From Paenibacillus macerans (GTDB lineage: Bacteria; Bacillota; Bacilli; Paenibacillales; Paenibacillaceae), in contig NZ_JAMBOE010000021.1 in the NCBI RefSeq assembly GCF_023715465.1, positions 1 to 64,000 on the forward strand: DNA of 64,000 nt, written 5' to 3'. The notes beneath the pieces were generated by a model. That model was not told the DNA's origin and searched no databases. It saw only the letters and a program-made list of their open reading frames with translations. Positions 50,025 through 58,468 of the stretch are shown here, piece after piece (the first letter of the stretch is position 1; each line of letters begins with the position of its first letter). The position numbers were made by a program, and so were the translations under genes.

Positions 50025-50582
50025 TTAATCACCCTGCGGATCAAGCGAAACAATTCCCCGCAGCAAAAGATCCATCATCTGCACCAACGCTTTTTCCAGA
50101 GGGAGTTCAGTGTTTCTGACCGTCTGATCGTCCATTAAGCGATACAAGGCCCCGATGTAGATCTGAATAAAAATCTCGATATCGAACGGACGCAAAACTC
50201 CCTCTGTCATTCCAGCTTTGACGAGCGATCGAATGTGGTCCCAACTCGTCGTCACGTACTTGTCGATTTCCCTCCACTGCTTGGGGTATCTCTTCCTAAG
50301 CTCTTGAAGAACTCTGATATCGGTGAAAAGGAACCGCTGCGGCAGGACGACCAATGCTTTTCGAAGCTTCTGCAACGTATTCAGGGTCCCGTCAGCCATG
50401 ATTGCGGCTTCCGCTTCTTTCATTTCAGCGACCGCCCGTTCGACGATATGCTCAATGATCCGTTCTTTGGATTCGAAATATTGATAGAGAGTTTTCGTGC
50501 TCACGCCCAAACCGGCCGCCAGGTCCCGAATCGTAAATTTAATGGAAAATATATAAACCATTTTGTTTTCCTTGGTTTCCAT
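50025..50582 (-). CDS. TetR-family regulator with an atypical N terminus
   Basis: A 185-residue regulator. The helix-turn-helix is clear (TIRDLAAGLGVSTKTLYQYF, then ESKERII), and the C-terminal ligand domain is helical. The first helix that normally precedes the HTH (a pattern like ILxAAxELFxxxG) is replaced by a short polar/aromatic stretch (NKMVYIFSIKF), and no upstream frame restores it. The gene may be slightly truncated or diverged. It is divergent from the EamA transporter gene, its probable target. Confidence 0.75.
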   Translation of the reverse strand: METKENKMVYIFSIKFTIRDLAAGLGVSTKTLYQYFESKERIIEHIVERAVAEMKEAEAAIMADGTLNTLQKLRKALVVLPQRFLFTDIRVLQELRKRYPKQWREIDKYVTTSWDHIRSLVKAGMTEGVLRPFDIEIFIQIYIGALYRLMDDQTVRNTELPLEKALVQMMDLLLRGIVSLDPQGD

Positions 50583-50659
50583 AGTACATGATTGCTCACT
50601 TCCTGTTCAACCCGGTTTTGATCTATTTTGAGCCGCTGGGGCCGAAGTTGGTTTTGTCA

Positions 50660-50690
50660 TTGACATGCCCGGTAACAGTGCCTTTATAAT
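50660..50690 (+). promoter_or_regulatory. Promoter of the EamA transporter gene
   Basis: Perfect hexamers TTGACA (50660-50665) and TATAAT (50685-50690) with a 19-bp spacer. The long spacer is unusual and may need an activator or DNA twist, as in MerR-type promoters. Confidence 0.6.
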
Positions 50691-50719
50691 CATAGGGTTA
50701 TGTGAAAGGAGGTTTCGTC

Positions 50720-51628
50720 ATGTGGTTTATATTTGCTTTGTTTACTGCGCTCGCCTGGGGCGGTGCGGACCTGTTTTATAAAAAAGGCAGCGACAGCCAT
50801 GACCGGTTCAGCCATATTAAAATCGTTATCATGGTTGGCCTGGTCATGGGGATTCACGGCACGGCTTATCTGCTGATTAAAGGGCTGCACTTCGATCCCG
50901 CCGACATGATCCGGTATTTACCGGTATCTGCGCTGTATATCCTGTCGATGGCGGTCGGCTATTTTGGACTTAGATACATTGAACTGTCGATTTCCTCGCC
51001 TGTGCAAAACTCTTCCGGCGCCGTCACCGCCATTTTGCTGTACCTGTTTTTTCCCCATGACCTCGGCGTCTTTGAAGTGATGGGCGTGGCGATCATTACC
51101 TGCGGTGTGGTCGGCCTGGCCGTACTGGAAAAAAGAGCGGAACGCCAATCCCTCCAGGCCAGCTTTGCAAAGGTCGATGTCAAATACCAAATCGGCGTGA
51201 TGGCGATTACGTTCCCGATCCTTTACTGTATTCTCGACGGTCTCGGCACCTTTGCAGACGGGATTTATCTGGACGAGCTCAAGCTGATCAGTGAAGATGC
51301 CGCCTTGCTCGCCTATGAATTTACCTTTTTTATTTGCGCCGTGATCGCCTATGCTTACCTTGTTTTTGTCAAAAAGCAGCGGTTTAACCTTTTTCGTGAG
51401 CGGGTCAAAGGGTATGCCGCCATCTTCGAAACGACCGGACAGTTCTTCTACGTGTTCGCCATGTCCGGCAATGCCATCATCTCGGCGCCGCTGATCGCTT
51501 CCTACAGTATTTTTTCCGTGATTCTGTCGCGGATCTTCCTCAAGGAACGGCTTGGCAAGCTGCAGTACGGCGTGATCGTCCTGGTGATGATCGGAATCGC
51601 TTTGCTGGGGTTGGCGGATGAGCTGTAA
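50720..51628 (+). CDS. EamA/DMT-family transporter
   Basis: A 302-residue membrane protein with ten predicted helices arranged as two EamA repeats. The first starts FIFALFTALAWGGADLF; the second begins near residue 150. Family members export metabolites or drugs, or take up small solutes. The substrate is unknown. GTGAAAGGAGGTTTCGTC precedes the ATG at 50720. A divergent TetR regulator and an odd promoter spacing suggest regulated expression. Confidence 0.85.
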   Translation: MWFIFALFTALAWGGADLFYKKGSDSHDRFSHIKIVIMVGLVMGIHGTAYLLIKGLHFDPADMIRYLPVSALYILSMAVGYFGLRYIELSISSPVQNSSGAVTAILLYLFFPHDLGVFEVMGVAIITCGVVGLAVLEKRAERQSLQASFAKVDVKYQIGVMAITFPILYCILDGLGTFADGIYLDELKLISEDAALLAYEFTFFICAVIAYAYLVFVKKQRFNLFRERVKGYAAIFETTGQFFYVFAMSGNAIISAPLIASYSIFSVILSRIFLKERLGKLQYGVIVLVMIGIALLGLADEL

Positions 51629-51662
51629 AAAGAGTGCGGTCAGACCTTAGCGGAAAGAGCCT

Positions 51663-51862
51663 TAGCGGTAATTTTTACCGCTATTTTTCCGTTTCGGCGC
51701 TTTGCCTGAGAAATAACGGACATTGATGTCGCTATTCCCGGGGATCGCCCAGGAAACCGGCTCTTTTGCCGCTTTCGCAGGACAATAACGCCATAAAATG
51801 TCTCTATTTCGGCTGGACCGCTTGATGCGGCAAGGATAACGACCTTTTTTCCGCTATTTCCA
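51663..51862. repeat. Intergenic repeat element F
   Basis: Four related words run through the convergent gap: TTAGCGGTAATTTTTACCGC then TATTTTT, AATAACGGACATTGATGTCG then CTATT, AATAACGCCATAAAATGTCT then CTATTT, and GATAACGACC...CCGCTATTT. Each word is itself nearly palindromic (AACG...CG). The first also works as a terminator for the EamA gene (stem 51665-51683 followed by ATTTTTCC). Confidence 0.65.
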
Positions 51863-51875
51863 GCGGATGACATAC

Positions 51876-51906
51876 AAAAAAGGCCTGGCGCGCATGGCGC
51901 CAAGCC
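51876..51906 (-). terminator. Terminator of the ydj-like operon
   Basis: On the minus strand GGCTTGGCGCC and GGCGCCAGGCC-type arms pair around a short loop and are followed by TTTTTTG. It lies 60 bp past the last gene. Confidence 0.75.
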
Positions 51907-51968
51907 GATGACGGCGCGGAGGCAGGCAGGTTATAGCAGCAACGCCCGTCTCCAGCGCCAAAACCTTA

Positions 51969-53102
51969 TCAAGCAAGCTTCTGCCCGCAGTTCGGGCAAA
52001 AGTTCGCGCCCTCGTTTTTCGTGCCGCAGTTCGGACAGAAGTTGGGGCGTTTGCCGCCTTCCAGCGCGGATGGGGCGGGCGACGTCGACGGGACGGGCGG
52101 CGCGGACGGCGCAGATGGAGCTGCGGATGGGGCGGGCGGCGCAGATGGTGCAGATGGAGCCGCAGATTCCGAACCCTTCCCGCCCGCAGACGGCGCCGCC
52201 GATTCAGCATGTTGCTCGGCTGCCGGTTTAGGACTCGGATTCCCCGCTTGATTCTGGTTTTGGTTCATATTTTTCAGCATTTCGTTCGCCATGTTCATCC
52301 CCATCATCATGCTCGCCATGTCCGCAGCGGCCCCGCCGCCCTGTACCTTGCCGGAAGCGATGCCGTCCGTCAAGCTGACCTGCTGGTACTTGGAGAGATT
52401 CCCGATCATTTCATGCGACGCCGTTTTGGTGATCATATCCTGGATTTCTTTCGGGTAGTTGAAGCTCATCACTTGAAAGCCCGTTATCGCAAACCCGTCA
52501 TCCATCACCTGCATATCCAGGTCCTCGCGGATGCCTCTGGCGATGTCGGCAGCGTTGGCCTGCAGATTAAACATATCCTTGCCTTCCCGGCTGATCCACT
52601 TCATCAGCAATTGGTCCAGCACGGACGTAATCCGCAGCTTCACATCGTCCACGAGATAACTTGGCTTGATCCCGGCAATCTTGTCGATTAGCGTCACGTA
52701 GTCATTTACCTTAAAGTTGAACGTGCCGTTGGCGCGAATCGGCATGCCGCCCGGCAGCTGAGGCGTCGGAATGAGAACCGGATTTTGCGTTCCCCATTTC
52801 ACGGTGAATTCCTTCGTATTGACAAAAAGCACCTCGACCCGCATGCCGCTGTTGAAGCCGAACTTAAACCCTTTTAACGTCGATAAAAAAGGAATGATAT
52901 CCGAATCGATATTAAATTCCCCTTCATCCTTAAAGATCCCCTCGATCTTGCCGTTATTGATAAAAATAGCGTCCTGGCCGGAGCGGATGATCAGTTTGCT
53001 TCCTTTTTTGATCTCACGGTTGCTCCACTTCCAGAAAATCATGTCGTCTCTGAACTCTTCCCATTCCACTACGTTCGCAAATTGGTTTCTAAAGAATCCC
53101 AT
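51969..53102 (-). CDS. ydjI: SPFH-domain protein with C-terminal zinc ribbon (YdjI-like)
   Basis: A 377-residue cytosolic protein. The first 250 residues form an SPFH/virion-core-like domain (MGFFRNQFANVVEW; VVDDVKLRITSVLDQLL region). A Met/Asn-rich stretch follows, then a long Pro-Ala-Ser linker (about 290-345), and finally a zinc ribbon with two CPNCG knuckles. In B. subtilis YdjI is encoded with PspA, YdjG and YdjH in one operon and acts with them at the membrane. The order here is the same. AAGGGATGATGG precedes the ATG. Confidence 0.9.
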   Translation of the reverse strand: MGFFRNQFANVVEWEEFRDDMIFWKWSNREIKKGSKLIIRSGQDAIFINNGKIEGIFKDEGEFNIDSDIIPFLSTLKGFKFGFNSGMRVEVLFVNTKEFTVKWGTQNPVLIPTPQLPGGMPIRANGTFNFKVNDYVTLIDKIAGIKPSYLVDDVKLRITSVLDQLLMKWISREGKDMFNLQANAADIARGIREDLDMQVMDDGFAITGFQVMSFNYPKEIQDMITKTASHEMIGNLSKYQQVSLTDGIASGKVQGGGAAADMASMMMGMNMANEMLKNMNQNQNQAGNPSPKPAAEQHAESAAPSAGGKGSESAAPSAPSAPPAPSAAPSAPSAPPVPSTSPAPSALEGGKRPNFCPNCGTKNEGANFCPNCGQKLA

Positions 53103-53123
53103 CGTTGTCCATCATCCCTTTCG

Positions 53124-53915
53124 TTAAAATGATCCTCGGCTGCCGCTGTGCGAATGCCCGCCGCCGGTCCGTCCGCCCCCTCCTCCGCCGCCGGAACTGC
53201 TGCTCTTCTGGATTTTCCGTTTCGTGACCGTCGTGCGGATGAACCGGTCCTGCCGCTGCAGAACGCCTGAAGCTCCGGCGTCCTCATAGGTTCTGCCGCT
53301 CACTGTTACCCGCCCGCCGGAGCGGTAAGCCATGATGCCGACGGCAATGCCGCCGATCGCCAACGCTCCGCCCAGTTGAAACCAGAGGTTGAACAAAATA
53401 TTGTCCGGGTTGACCCCCGGCTCGTATCCCATATACCGGTCTGCCGTTTTTATATATTGCTCGAAAGCCTGGCGATAATCGCCTTCCGTCAAATCGGGCG
53501 TGATTTTGTCCCTAATCTTATCCAACCGTCCATCACCGAGGTATTGCTCGGCTTTATAAAATCCGGCCAAATAAATGTCGCGGTTTCGCATGTCTACCGT
53601 TAGGATAACGGCATTCCCGTGAGCCTTATCGTAACCCGGAGCCTGTTCGTCGTAAAAATCCTCGGTTATTTTGACGACGTCCTCATTTTCCGGATTATCG
53701 GTCGTGATGATCATAATATCCGTCTCGCGTTCGGCCCCGTATTCGTTGGCCATGGCGTTCAGCTCGTCGTAGTCGGCCTGGCTCAGCAGATGGGCGTCGT
53801 CATAAATCAAAGTTTTGTGCCCCGCAACCGCTGCAGCCTTTATGGCTTGCACTGGCACCGTGAGGCAGAAGGCGGACAGCAGGCAGATCGTTATGAGCCA
53901 AAAGCGCTTTTTCAT
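53124..53915 (-). CDS. ydjH: TPM-domain membrane protein (YdjH-like)
   Basis: A 263-residue protein with a signal peptide (MKKRFWLITICLLSAFCLTV), an extracellular TPM domain (IYDDAHLLSQADYDELN and onward; family of repair/phosphatase-like TPM proteins), one membrane helix (about 190-210), and a Gly-rich tail GGGGGGGRTGGGHSHSGSRG. It overlaps the YdjG gene by ATGA, so translation is coupled. Role: likely part of an envelope-stress complex with PspA, but no activity has been proven. Confidence 0.9.
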   Translation of the reverse strand: MKKRFWLITICLLSAFCLTVPVQAIKAAAVAGHKTLIYDDAHLLSQADYDELNAMANEYGAERETDIMIITTDNPENEDVVKITEDFYDEQAPGYDKAHGNAVILTVDMRNRDIYLAGFYKAEQYLGDGRLDKIRDKITPDLTEGDYRQAFEQYIKTADRYMGYEPGVNPDNILFNLWFQLGGALAIGGIAVGIMAYRSGGRVTVSGRTYEDAGASGVLQRQDRFIRTTVTKRKIQKSSSSGGGGGGGRTGGGHSHSGSRGSF

Positions 53916-54943
53916 AGGAATCCGCCTCCCATCAACCAGGCTACGATTTTTAATGACAGAAAAGAGATTCCGGCAATCCCGGCAAACCACGCCGCCACCT
54001 TCGCCTTGCTGATTGGCGGCTTGCCGACCACCTTGCCTGTCTGGCCGTTCATAGCGAAAGTGTACTGCTTCCGGTTGTAGTCGTAATAGACCATCCAGAC
54101 CGGCAGCAGCACGTAATCAGCCCGTTTTACGGTCGTATCGATTTGTTTGTCCGTATAGCTCACCGTGGCATACCCGGAAACCGTTGAAGATATATAAGAG
54201 TCGATATAAGGCCGAGTTTTCTCTTTGGCCCGGGGGGTGAGTTCCGCATCGGTATAGCTGTATTTTTCGGCAATGTATCCGGCCAGGTAGGGCGTCTTGA
54301 ACGCTTTGAGCTGTTCGTAAGGAAAAGGCTCCAGCTTATCCATCAGCTCATCGTTCATTTTCACCGAAGCGTCGATCGGCAGCCGGACATAATCGAGGCG
54401 GATTTTCCGGTAAATCTCGAAATGGTCTGTTTCCGTATATTGATATTCGCCGCGCGTGTAGCTTCTCACCTTCGTCCCGTGGCCCTGGACCTCGATCCGG
54501 TTATGTAAATCATACAACCAGAACGGCACGTAGATCCCCGTAATGCCCTGAATGCGGTCCGCGGTCATGAAGCCTCTCGGCGTGAGCAGCCCTTTTCCGC
54601 ACCATTTCTTAAAAGCGGCCATCGCTTCTTCCTTGCTGATCGTAAAAGGAATCACCTGCGCCGGAGCCAGTTTGCCCGTCAGGCGGTCGCTGAGCACCAC
54701 GGCGGAGCCGCAGAAGCTGCAGGTGGTCGCGCTGGTCTCCGGCTCGGTGACAATGACGGCGCCGCAGCTTTCGCAGTGGTACTCCCTCACCTCATCTTCC
54801 GCGAACACCTGCTGCTTTAGCGGATCGGGAATTTGCTCGATATCGTCCTTTCTGCCGCAGCTCGGACAGGCCAATGTCCCCGTCTCGCTGTCAAACATCA
54901 TGCCGCTGCCGCAATTCGGGCATTTGTATTCAATCACCGGCAT
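53912..54943 (-). CDS. ydjG: Zinc-ribbon membrane protein (YdjG-like)
   Basis: A 343-residue protein. Four CxxC knuckles occur in the first 85 residues (YKCPNCGS, ACPSCGR, HCESCG, TCSFCGS), forming two zinc ribbons. A long beta-rich region with many aromatic residues follows, and one membrane helix lies near the C terminus (VAAWFAGIAGISFLSLKIVA). It begins inside the end of the pspA gene (14-bp overlap) and overlaps the next gene by ATGA. Predicted to anchor the PspA complex in the membrane, by analogy with B. subtilis YdjG. Confidence 0.9.
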   Translation of the reverse strand: MPVIEYKCPNCGSGMMFDSETGTLACPSCGRKDDIEQIPDPLKQQVFAEDEVREYHCESCGAVIVTEPETSATTCSFCGSAVVLSDRLTGKLAPAQVIPFTISKEEAMAAFKKWCGKGLLTPRGFMTADRIQGITGIYVPFWLYDLHNRIEVQGHGTKVRSYTRGEYQYTETDHFEIYRKIRLDYVRLPIDASVKMNDELMDKLEPFPYEQLKAFKTPYLAGYIAEKYSYTDAELTPRAKEKTRPYIDSYISSTVSGYATVSYTDKQIDTTVKRADYVLLPVWMVYYDYNRKQYTFAMNGQTGKVVGKPPISKAKVAAWFAGIAGISFLSLKIVAWLMGGGFL

Positions 54944-55565
54944 TGTCGTCTTTTCCTTTCTCCAACTGCGCGATAAGTTCATCCAGATCGTCTTTCCGCG
55001 CGCCGTCCCGCAGTTCGGCAAGAGCCTCCGCTTCGTTCAAAGCGCGGTCGGCCTGCTCTTCCGCCGCGCGGAATGCGGCCTCCACCCCGCCGGCGGACGC
55101 GCCCGCATGGATCTGTTGCAGCCTCCCCGCTTGCGCGAGCTTGGCTTTTAGCGTGGTACGCCGCGCTTCCAGCTCGCTTAGATCGGCGACCAGCTTATCC
55201 TGCATCTGCTTCATTTGGGCGGCGTTGGCGGCAGCCTCATCGTAAGCGGGTTGCAATTCGCCGAGCCGCTCCGCCTGCTGCGCTTTTTGCTCCAGGAACT
55301 TACGCGCCCGCTCCTCGTCCCCCGACTCCACGGCCTTTTCCGCATACCGCTGCAGCTTCCGGACCTCAGCGCCGCATTCATCAAGCGCCCGCTTCGCCCG
55401 GCTCTCTTCCGCCTGCACCGAAGCCGTCTCCGCCTTCACCTGCCCCAAATCGCGATTCATTTGGCGCATGTATTCATCAATCGTTTTCTCCGGGTCCTCC
55501 GCCCGTTCCAGCAAACTGCCGATATTTGCCCGCATCACATCCCTAAACCTCGCCAAGATTCCCAT
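54930..55565 (-). CDS. pspA: PspA/IM30-family envelope-stress protein
   Basis: A 211-residue coiled-coil protein (MGILARFRDVMRANIGSLLE start), nearly all helical, Ala/Glu/Lys-rich, typical of PspA, LiaH and IM30. Such proteins polymerise on the inner face of stressed membranes and limit leakage. It is the first gene of a four-gene operon matching B. subtilis ydjFGHI. GAGGGAGGAACAGGC precedes the ATG at 55565. An ECF-type promoter lies directly upstream. Confidence 0.93.
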   Translation of the reverse strand: MGILARFRDVMRANIGSLLERAEDPEKTIDEYMRQMNRDLGQVKAETASVQAEESRAKRALDECGAEVRKLQRYAEKAVESGDEERARKFLEQKAQQAERLGELQPAYDEAAANAAQMKQMQDKLVADLSELEARRTTLKAKLAQAGRLQQIHAGASAGGVEAAFRAAEEQADRALNEAEALAELRDGARKDDLDELIAQLEKGKDDNAGD

Positions 55566-55603
55566 GCCTGTTCCTCCCTCGATCGATCTATATGTACTTA
55601 TAA

Positions 55604-55630
55604 TACATGAAAAGCGGGGCTTTGGTTTCA
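55604..55630 (-). promoter_or_regulatory. ECF-sigma (SigW-like) promoter of pspA operon
   Basis: On the minus strand TGAAAC (55630-55625) and TGTA (55607-55604) are separated by 17 bp, close to the SigW consensus TGAAAC-N16-CGTA. B. subtilis pspA is SigW-controlled, so this fits. Confidence 0.65.
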
Positions 55631-55660
55631 AAGTGGTCAACCGGAAAAAAAGTCCAAAAC

Positions 55661-55714
55661 AAAAAAAGACGCCTCCCTCGCGGGATTTGTCCTGATTTGC
55701 GCTGGGAAGCAGCG
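55661..55714 (-). terminator. Terminator of the hypothetical membrane protein gene
   Basis: On the minus strand CGCTGCTTCCC pairs with GGGAGGCGTC and is followed by seven Ts. Confidence 0.65.
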
Positions 55715-55741
55715 TTTATGCAGCGTTTATATTCTTGTTGT

Positions 55742-56353
55742 TTAAAGATTGACGATACGGGAGCTTGAGGTTCTTCCGGCGCTCTGTGCGAAGCCTACAG
55801 CACTTGTAGGGCTGCCTCTCAGAACTACCGAATCCAAAAATCCTGTACTGTTGACATAGTGAATGACCAGGAAAATTCCGGCCGTGTTCGATGGGATCGG
55901 AACGTCAGGATGCCCCATACCCCTTTGGGTTTGCACGTACTCATTATGTGACATAGCAACAACGTTCTTAATCTGCCCAGCTTTGATTTCGGCCGCAAAT
56001 CCTTTGCCGACAAATATAATGGCGTCGCTTAACAAGTTGGCCCGCACAGATTGGCCGCTTGATAGAGGAAGACCGCGTATGTGCCTCCCCGGGAAGCTGG
56101 CGATGATCCCCATGGCTGCTTCTTTCTTCTTTTTATTGGACTGCTTGAAGCCGATGATAATTATTGTGATAACAAAAATCAATACTGCCGGAGCCAGCTC
56201 TCCAATCCATCTCCCGATAAATCCCACCACCAAACAAGCGACAATTACCCAAAACCATGCTTTCTTATAAAAATCTTTCAAGAACCAAAACCTCATTCCT
56301 GCAGGTGATTTGTACCATAAATATATCAGAAGTTTCGTTTTGATTCTATCCAT
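55742..56353 (-). CDS. Hypothetical membrane protein
   Basis: A protein of about 203 residues with two closely spaced membrane helices (VIVACLVVGFIGRWIG and AVLIFVITIIIIGF) followed by a 120-residue cytosolic, beta-rich region that may be PH-like (IIASFPGRHIRGLPLSSGQS onward). I do not recognise the family. The start is uncertain: an ATG at 56353 has AGGAAGCGG upstream, while one at 56296 lies just before the helices. A still longer frame runs into the adjacent repeat element and is unlikely. It stands alone. Confidence 0.6.
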   Translation of the reverse strand: MDRIKTKLLIYLWYKSPAGMRFWFLKDFYKKAWFWVIVACLVVGFIGRWIGELAPAVLIFVITIIIIGFKQSNKKKKEAAMGIIASFPGRHIRGLPLSSGQSVRANLLSDAIIFVGKGFAAEIKAGQIKNVVAMSHNEYVQTQRGMGHPDVPIPSNTAGIFLVIHYVNSTGFLDSVVLRGSPTSAVGFAQSAGRTSSSRIVNL

Positions 56354-56428
56354 CCGCTTCCTAAAATCACATATACATTTTGCAAAATTATGAACAATTA
56401 CAAAGTCCCGAAAATAGCCCATTCCGTC

Positions 56429-56612
56429 AAATGCAAAAGTGCATTTCATTCCCCCCGAAACCGGGCCATTTTCGCGATTCAAATGCAAAAGTGCAGGCCG
56501 TTTTCGCCATTTCGCTCAAAATCGCCTCCAATCCTCATTTTCAACTGCACTTTTGCACCTCATCGCTCTAACTGCTCGAATTCGGCCCACGCCAACTGCA
56601 TTTTTGCACTTG
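56429..56612. repeat. Intergenic repeat element D
   Basis: Two AAATGCAAAAGTGCA words (56429, 56481) are followed by two inverted copies (AACTGCACTTTTGCA near 56542, AACTGCATTTTTGCACTT near 56594). It has the same 2+2 plan. The last inverted unit lies inside the 3' end of the neighbouring minus-strand gene. Confidence 0.75.
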
Positions 56613-56811
56613 GTTCAGTGACGCCGGCGTTTTTTTTCAAAGGAACATGTACGGAATCCGCCCAGCCCTCCGGCTTCGCATTCTTGTGGGAATAGGCGAT
56701 CAGATTCACCTTTTCCCCGGTAGACTGCTCCAGCTTGTCCTCCAGCTTGCGGATCTCCTCAACAAGATGTTCCTTGCCTTCCAGGTCGGTAAAAACATAA
56801 TCCTGCCGCAT
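56560..56811 (-). CDS. Small conserved hypothetical protein with repeat-derived C terminus
   Basis: An 83-residue protein: DYVFTDLEGKEHLVEEIRKL at the N terminus, an amphipathic helix, and VNLIAYSHKN in the middle. It resembles short uncharacterised Paenibacillus proteins, but I know no function. The last 16 or so residues (from SAKMQLAWAEF) are encoded by a unit of repeat element D, so the original stop was probably lost when the element arrived. GAGGAGCGTGCGTC precedes the ATG. Confidence 0.62.
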   Translation of the reverse strand: MRQDYVFTDLEGKEHLVEEIRKLEDKLEQSTGEKVNLIAYSHKNAKPEGWADSVHVPLKKNAGVTEPSAKMQLAWAEFEQLER

Positions 56812-56898
56812 GACGCACGCTCCTCGCCGTTTTTACCCAGTGTTTGTGGGGAAGCCCGTTTTTATGCAGTTTATTGGCGTCATTGGCGCTTGAGCTTG

Positions 56899-57921
56899 TT
56901 ACTCTTCCACCAAACTAATGAGCAGCCCCTTCGCCTGTGACTTATTCTCTTCAGAAAGCCACACTCTGATCGTAGGATCGGTATCCCCGGATTTCCCCAA
57001 AGTCTTTTTTAGCTCCGACCATGTCTCTTCTTCATGCCGGTTAATGACCTGATTTCCATCGGAGCGAATATGTCTGATGAAAATTCTTGTCGAGGCATCC
57101 ACTTGAACATGGGCATCCCCCGCTTCCTTTTCTTCTTCCGCTTCCGCCGGCGCAGTCGTGAGCGTAACCTTGGAGTTCGGGCGTATCGTAATCTCGTCCG
57201 TGGTCCCATTGGTGATCCCGTCCGTTTCCAGGCCCGCCAGTTTCCCGAACAGATCCGCTTTAGTCTCATCCCATCCCGCCAGGATTTCCGCATTCTCATC
57301 GATATACTCAACCTCTGAATCGGTAAACGGCAATAAACCTGGGTCAACCCAAGCGACGGCTGCGAATCCGCAAATTCCCATGAGCAAATAAGCGCCTACC
57401 ATAGCCCTCAGCAGCGCGTTTCCGGAGCGTGTCATCTTACGTAGCCGCACAACAAGACCTATACCGATGATCCCTCCTGCCACGTTAAGCAAAATATCAT
57501 CGATATCGCTGCTGCCCAAGGCCAGGATAAACTGAATGACTTCCAACGAAAAAGAGATAACCAGCAGCCAGAGGACCTGAAGCCGCAAAGGTTTCCGCTC
57601 TGCCATAAAAGCCGCGAACATCCCCAATGGAATAAAAATGGCGATATTCCCGCCGATATTCGAAAGCACCCTGTCGAATTCAATGGCTTCATTCGTGAAA
57701 TATTCCATAATCGTTCGAAAAGGAATCACATTCAAGCTTCTAAATGGTAAAAAATTGCCCCGAAGCATCGCCGACAAAGGGATGGTTTTGAACAATATGA
57801 TTTTGATCATGAACACGGTGTAAACCGTAAACATCAAATAGAATACGCCAAGCAGGATCCTGCCTGCGCTCCCCGTTTCACCCAGTCTGGCATGCAGTTT
57901 TTGCTCCCCTTGGCACTCCAT
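56899..57921 (-). CDS. VanZ-family membrane protein with C-terminal soluble extension
   Basis: A 340-residue protein. The VanZ-like domain (about 20-165) has four membrane helices and the motifs NIGGNIAIFIPLG and SLEVIQFI, then a fifth helix near 175-195. A 140-residue acidic, soluble C-terminal part follows, rich in Thr and Glu, with no known motif. VanZ relatives are linked to teicoplanin resistance in enterococci, but most are of unknown role. AAAGGTGTGATGGCGC precedes the ATG. Monocistronic. Confidence 0.8.
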   Translation of the reverse strand: MECQGEQKLHARLGETGSAGRILLGVFYLMFTVYTVFMIKIILFKTIPLSAMLRGNFLPFRSLNVIPFRTIMEYFTNEAIEFDRVLSNIGGNIAIFIPLGMFAAFMAERKPLRLQVLWLLVISFSLEVIQFILALGSSDIDDILLNVAGGIIGIGLVVRLRKMTRSGNALLRAMVGAYLLMGICGFAAVAWVDPGLLPFTDSEVEYIDENAEILAGWDETKADLFGKLAGLETDGITNGTTDEITIRPNSKVTLTTAPAEAEEEKEAGDAHVQVDASTRIFIRHIRSDGNQVINRHEEETWSELKKTLGKSGDTDPTIRVWLSEENKSQAKGLLISLVEE

Positions 57922-58011
57922 GCGCCATCACACCTTTCGGAAATTCATTTACTAGCAAAAAAACGTTTACTTGGGCCAATCAGTTACACTTGTTCATTTT
58001 TCGCCCGGAAA

Positions 58012-58388
58012 CAAGAAAAACGCCTGGCGGCGTCTTTTTATGACTCTGACTTCTACGTCGGAGCGATTCCTTTCTTTCCTGAGCCGAAGCAACGGGTACT
58101 TCCGCCCTTTCCAATCTGTGGACGCTGCTCTAACGGACACCAGCGACCTTATCCGCCCATTTCCCGGGTATTTCCCAGCCTAACGGACACACATAACTAT
58201 TTGGCTCAAAACCAGTTCATCCGGGCCGATTTGAGGTAAATAAGGTCATCTGTGTCCGTCACATTTTGCAATCCTCCGTTTTTCCGCAGATAACGGCTCT
58301 GGTGTACCTTAGCCTCCAGGTTCCTCTTCTCCTCCCCTTTCTACCTGCACATCGTCCTTTACCCCGCCGGAAAATTCATAAACTCTAG
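58012..58388. repeat. Intergenic repeat element A, copy 3
   Basis: Core 58130-58314: two forward TAACGGACAC units, then two inverted units (GTGTCCGTCAC and GGTGTACCTTAG). The left flank starts with the hairpin AAAAACGCC-TGGC-GGCGTCTTTTT (58016-58039) and continues with CTCTGACTTCTACG, matching copy 2. The right tail matches copies 1 and 2. It fills the gap between VanZ and the PHP gene. Confidence 0.85.
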
Positions 58389-58394
58389 TATCTC

Positions 58395-58427
58395 AAAAAA
58401 TCCCGGAAGGCCGAAGGCCTCCCGGGC
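58395..58427 (-). terminator. Terminator of the PHP-ABC operon
   Basis: TCCCGGAAGGC and GGCCTCCCGGG pair around a short loop. The A-run on the left gives a T-run on the minus strand. It lies 40 bp past the PHP stop codon. Confidence 0.8.
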
Positions 58428-58468
58428 ATCGTAAAACCGTTTAAAACGAGATATTGCCTTCCTCTCGA

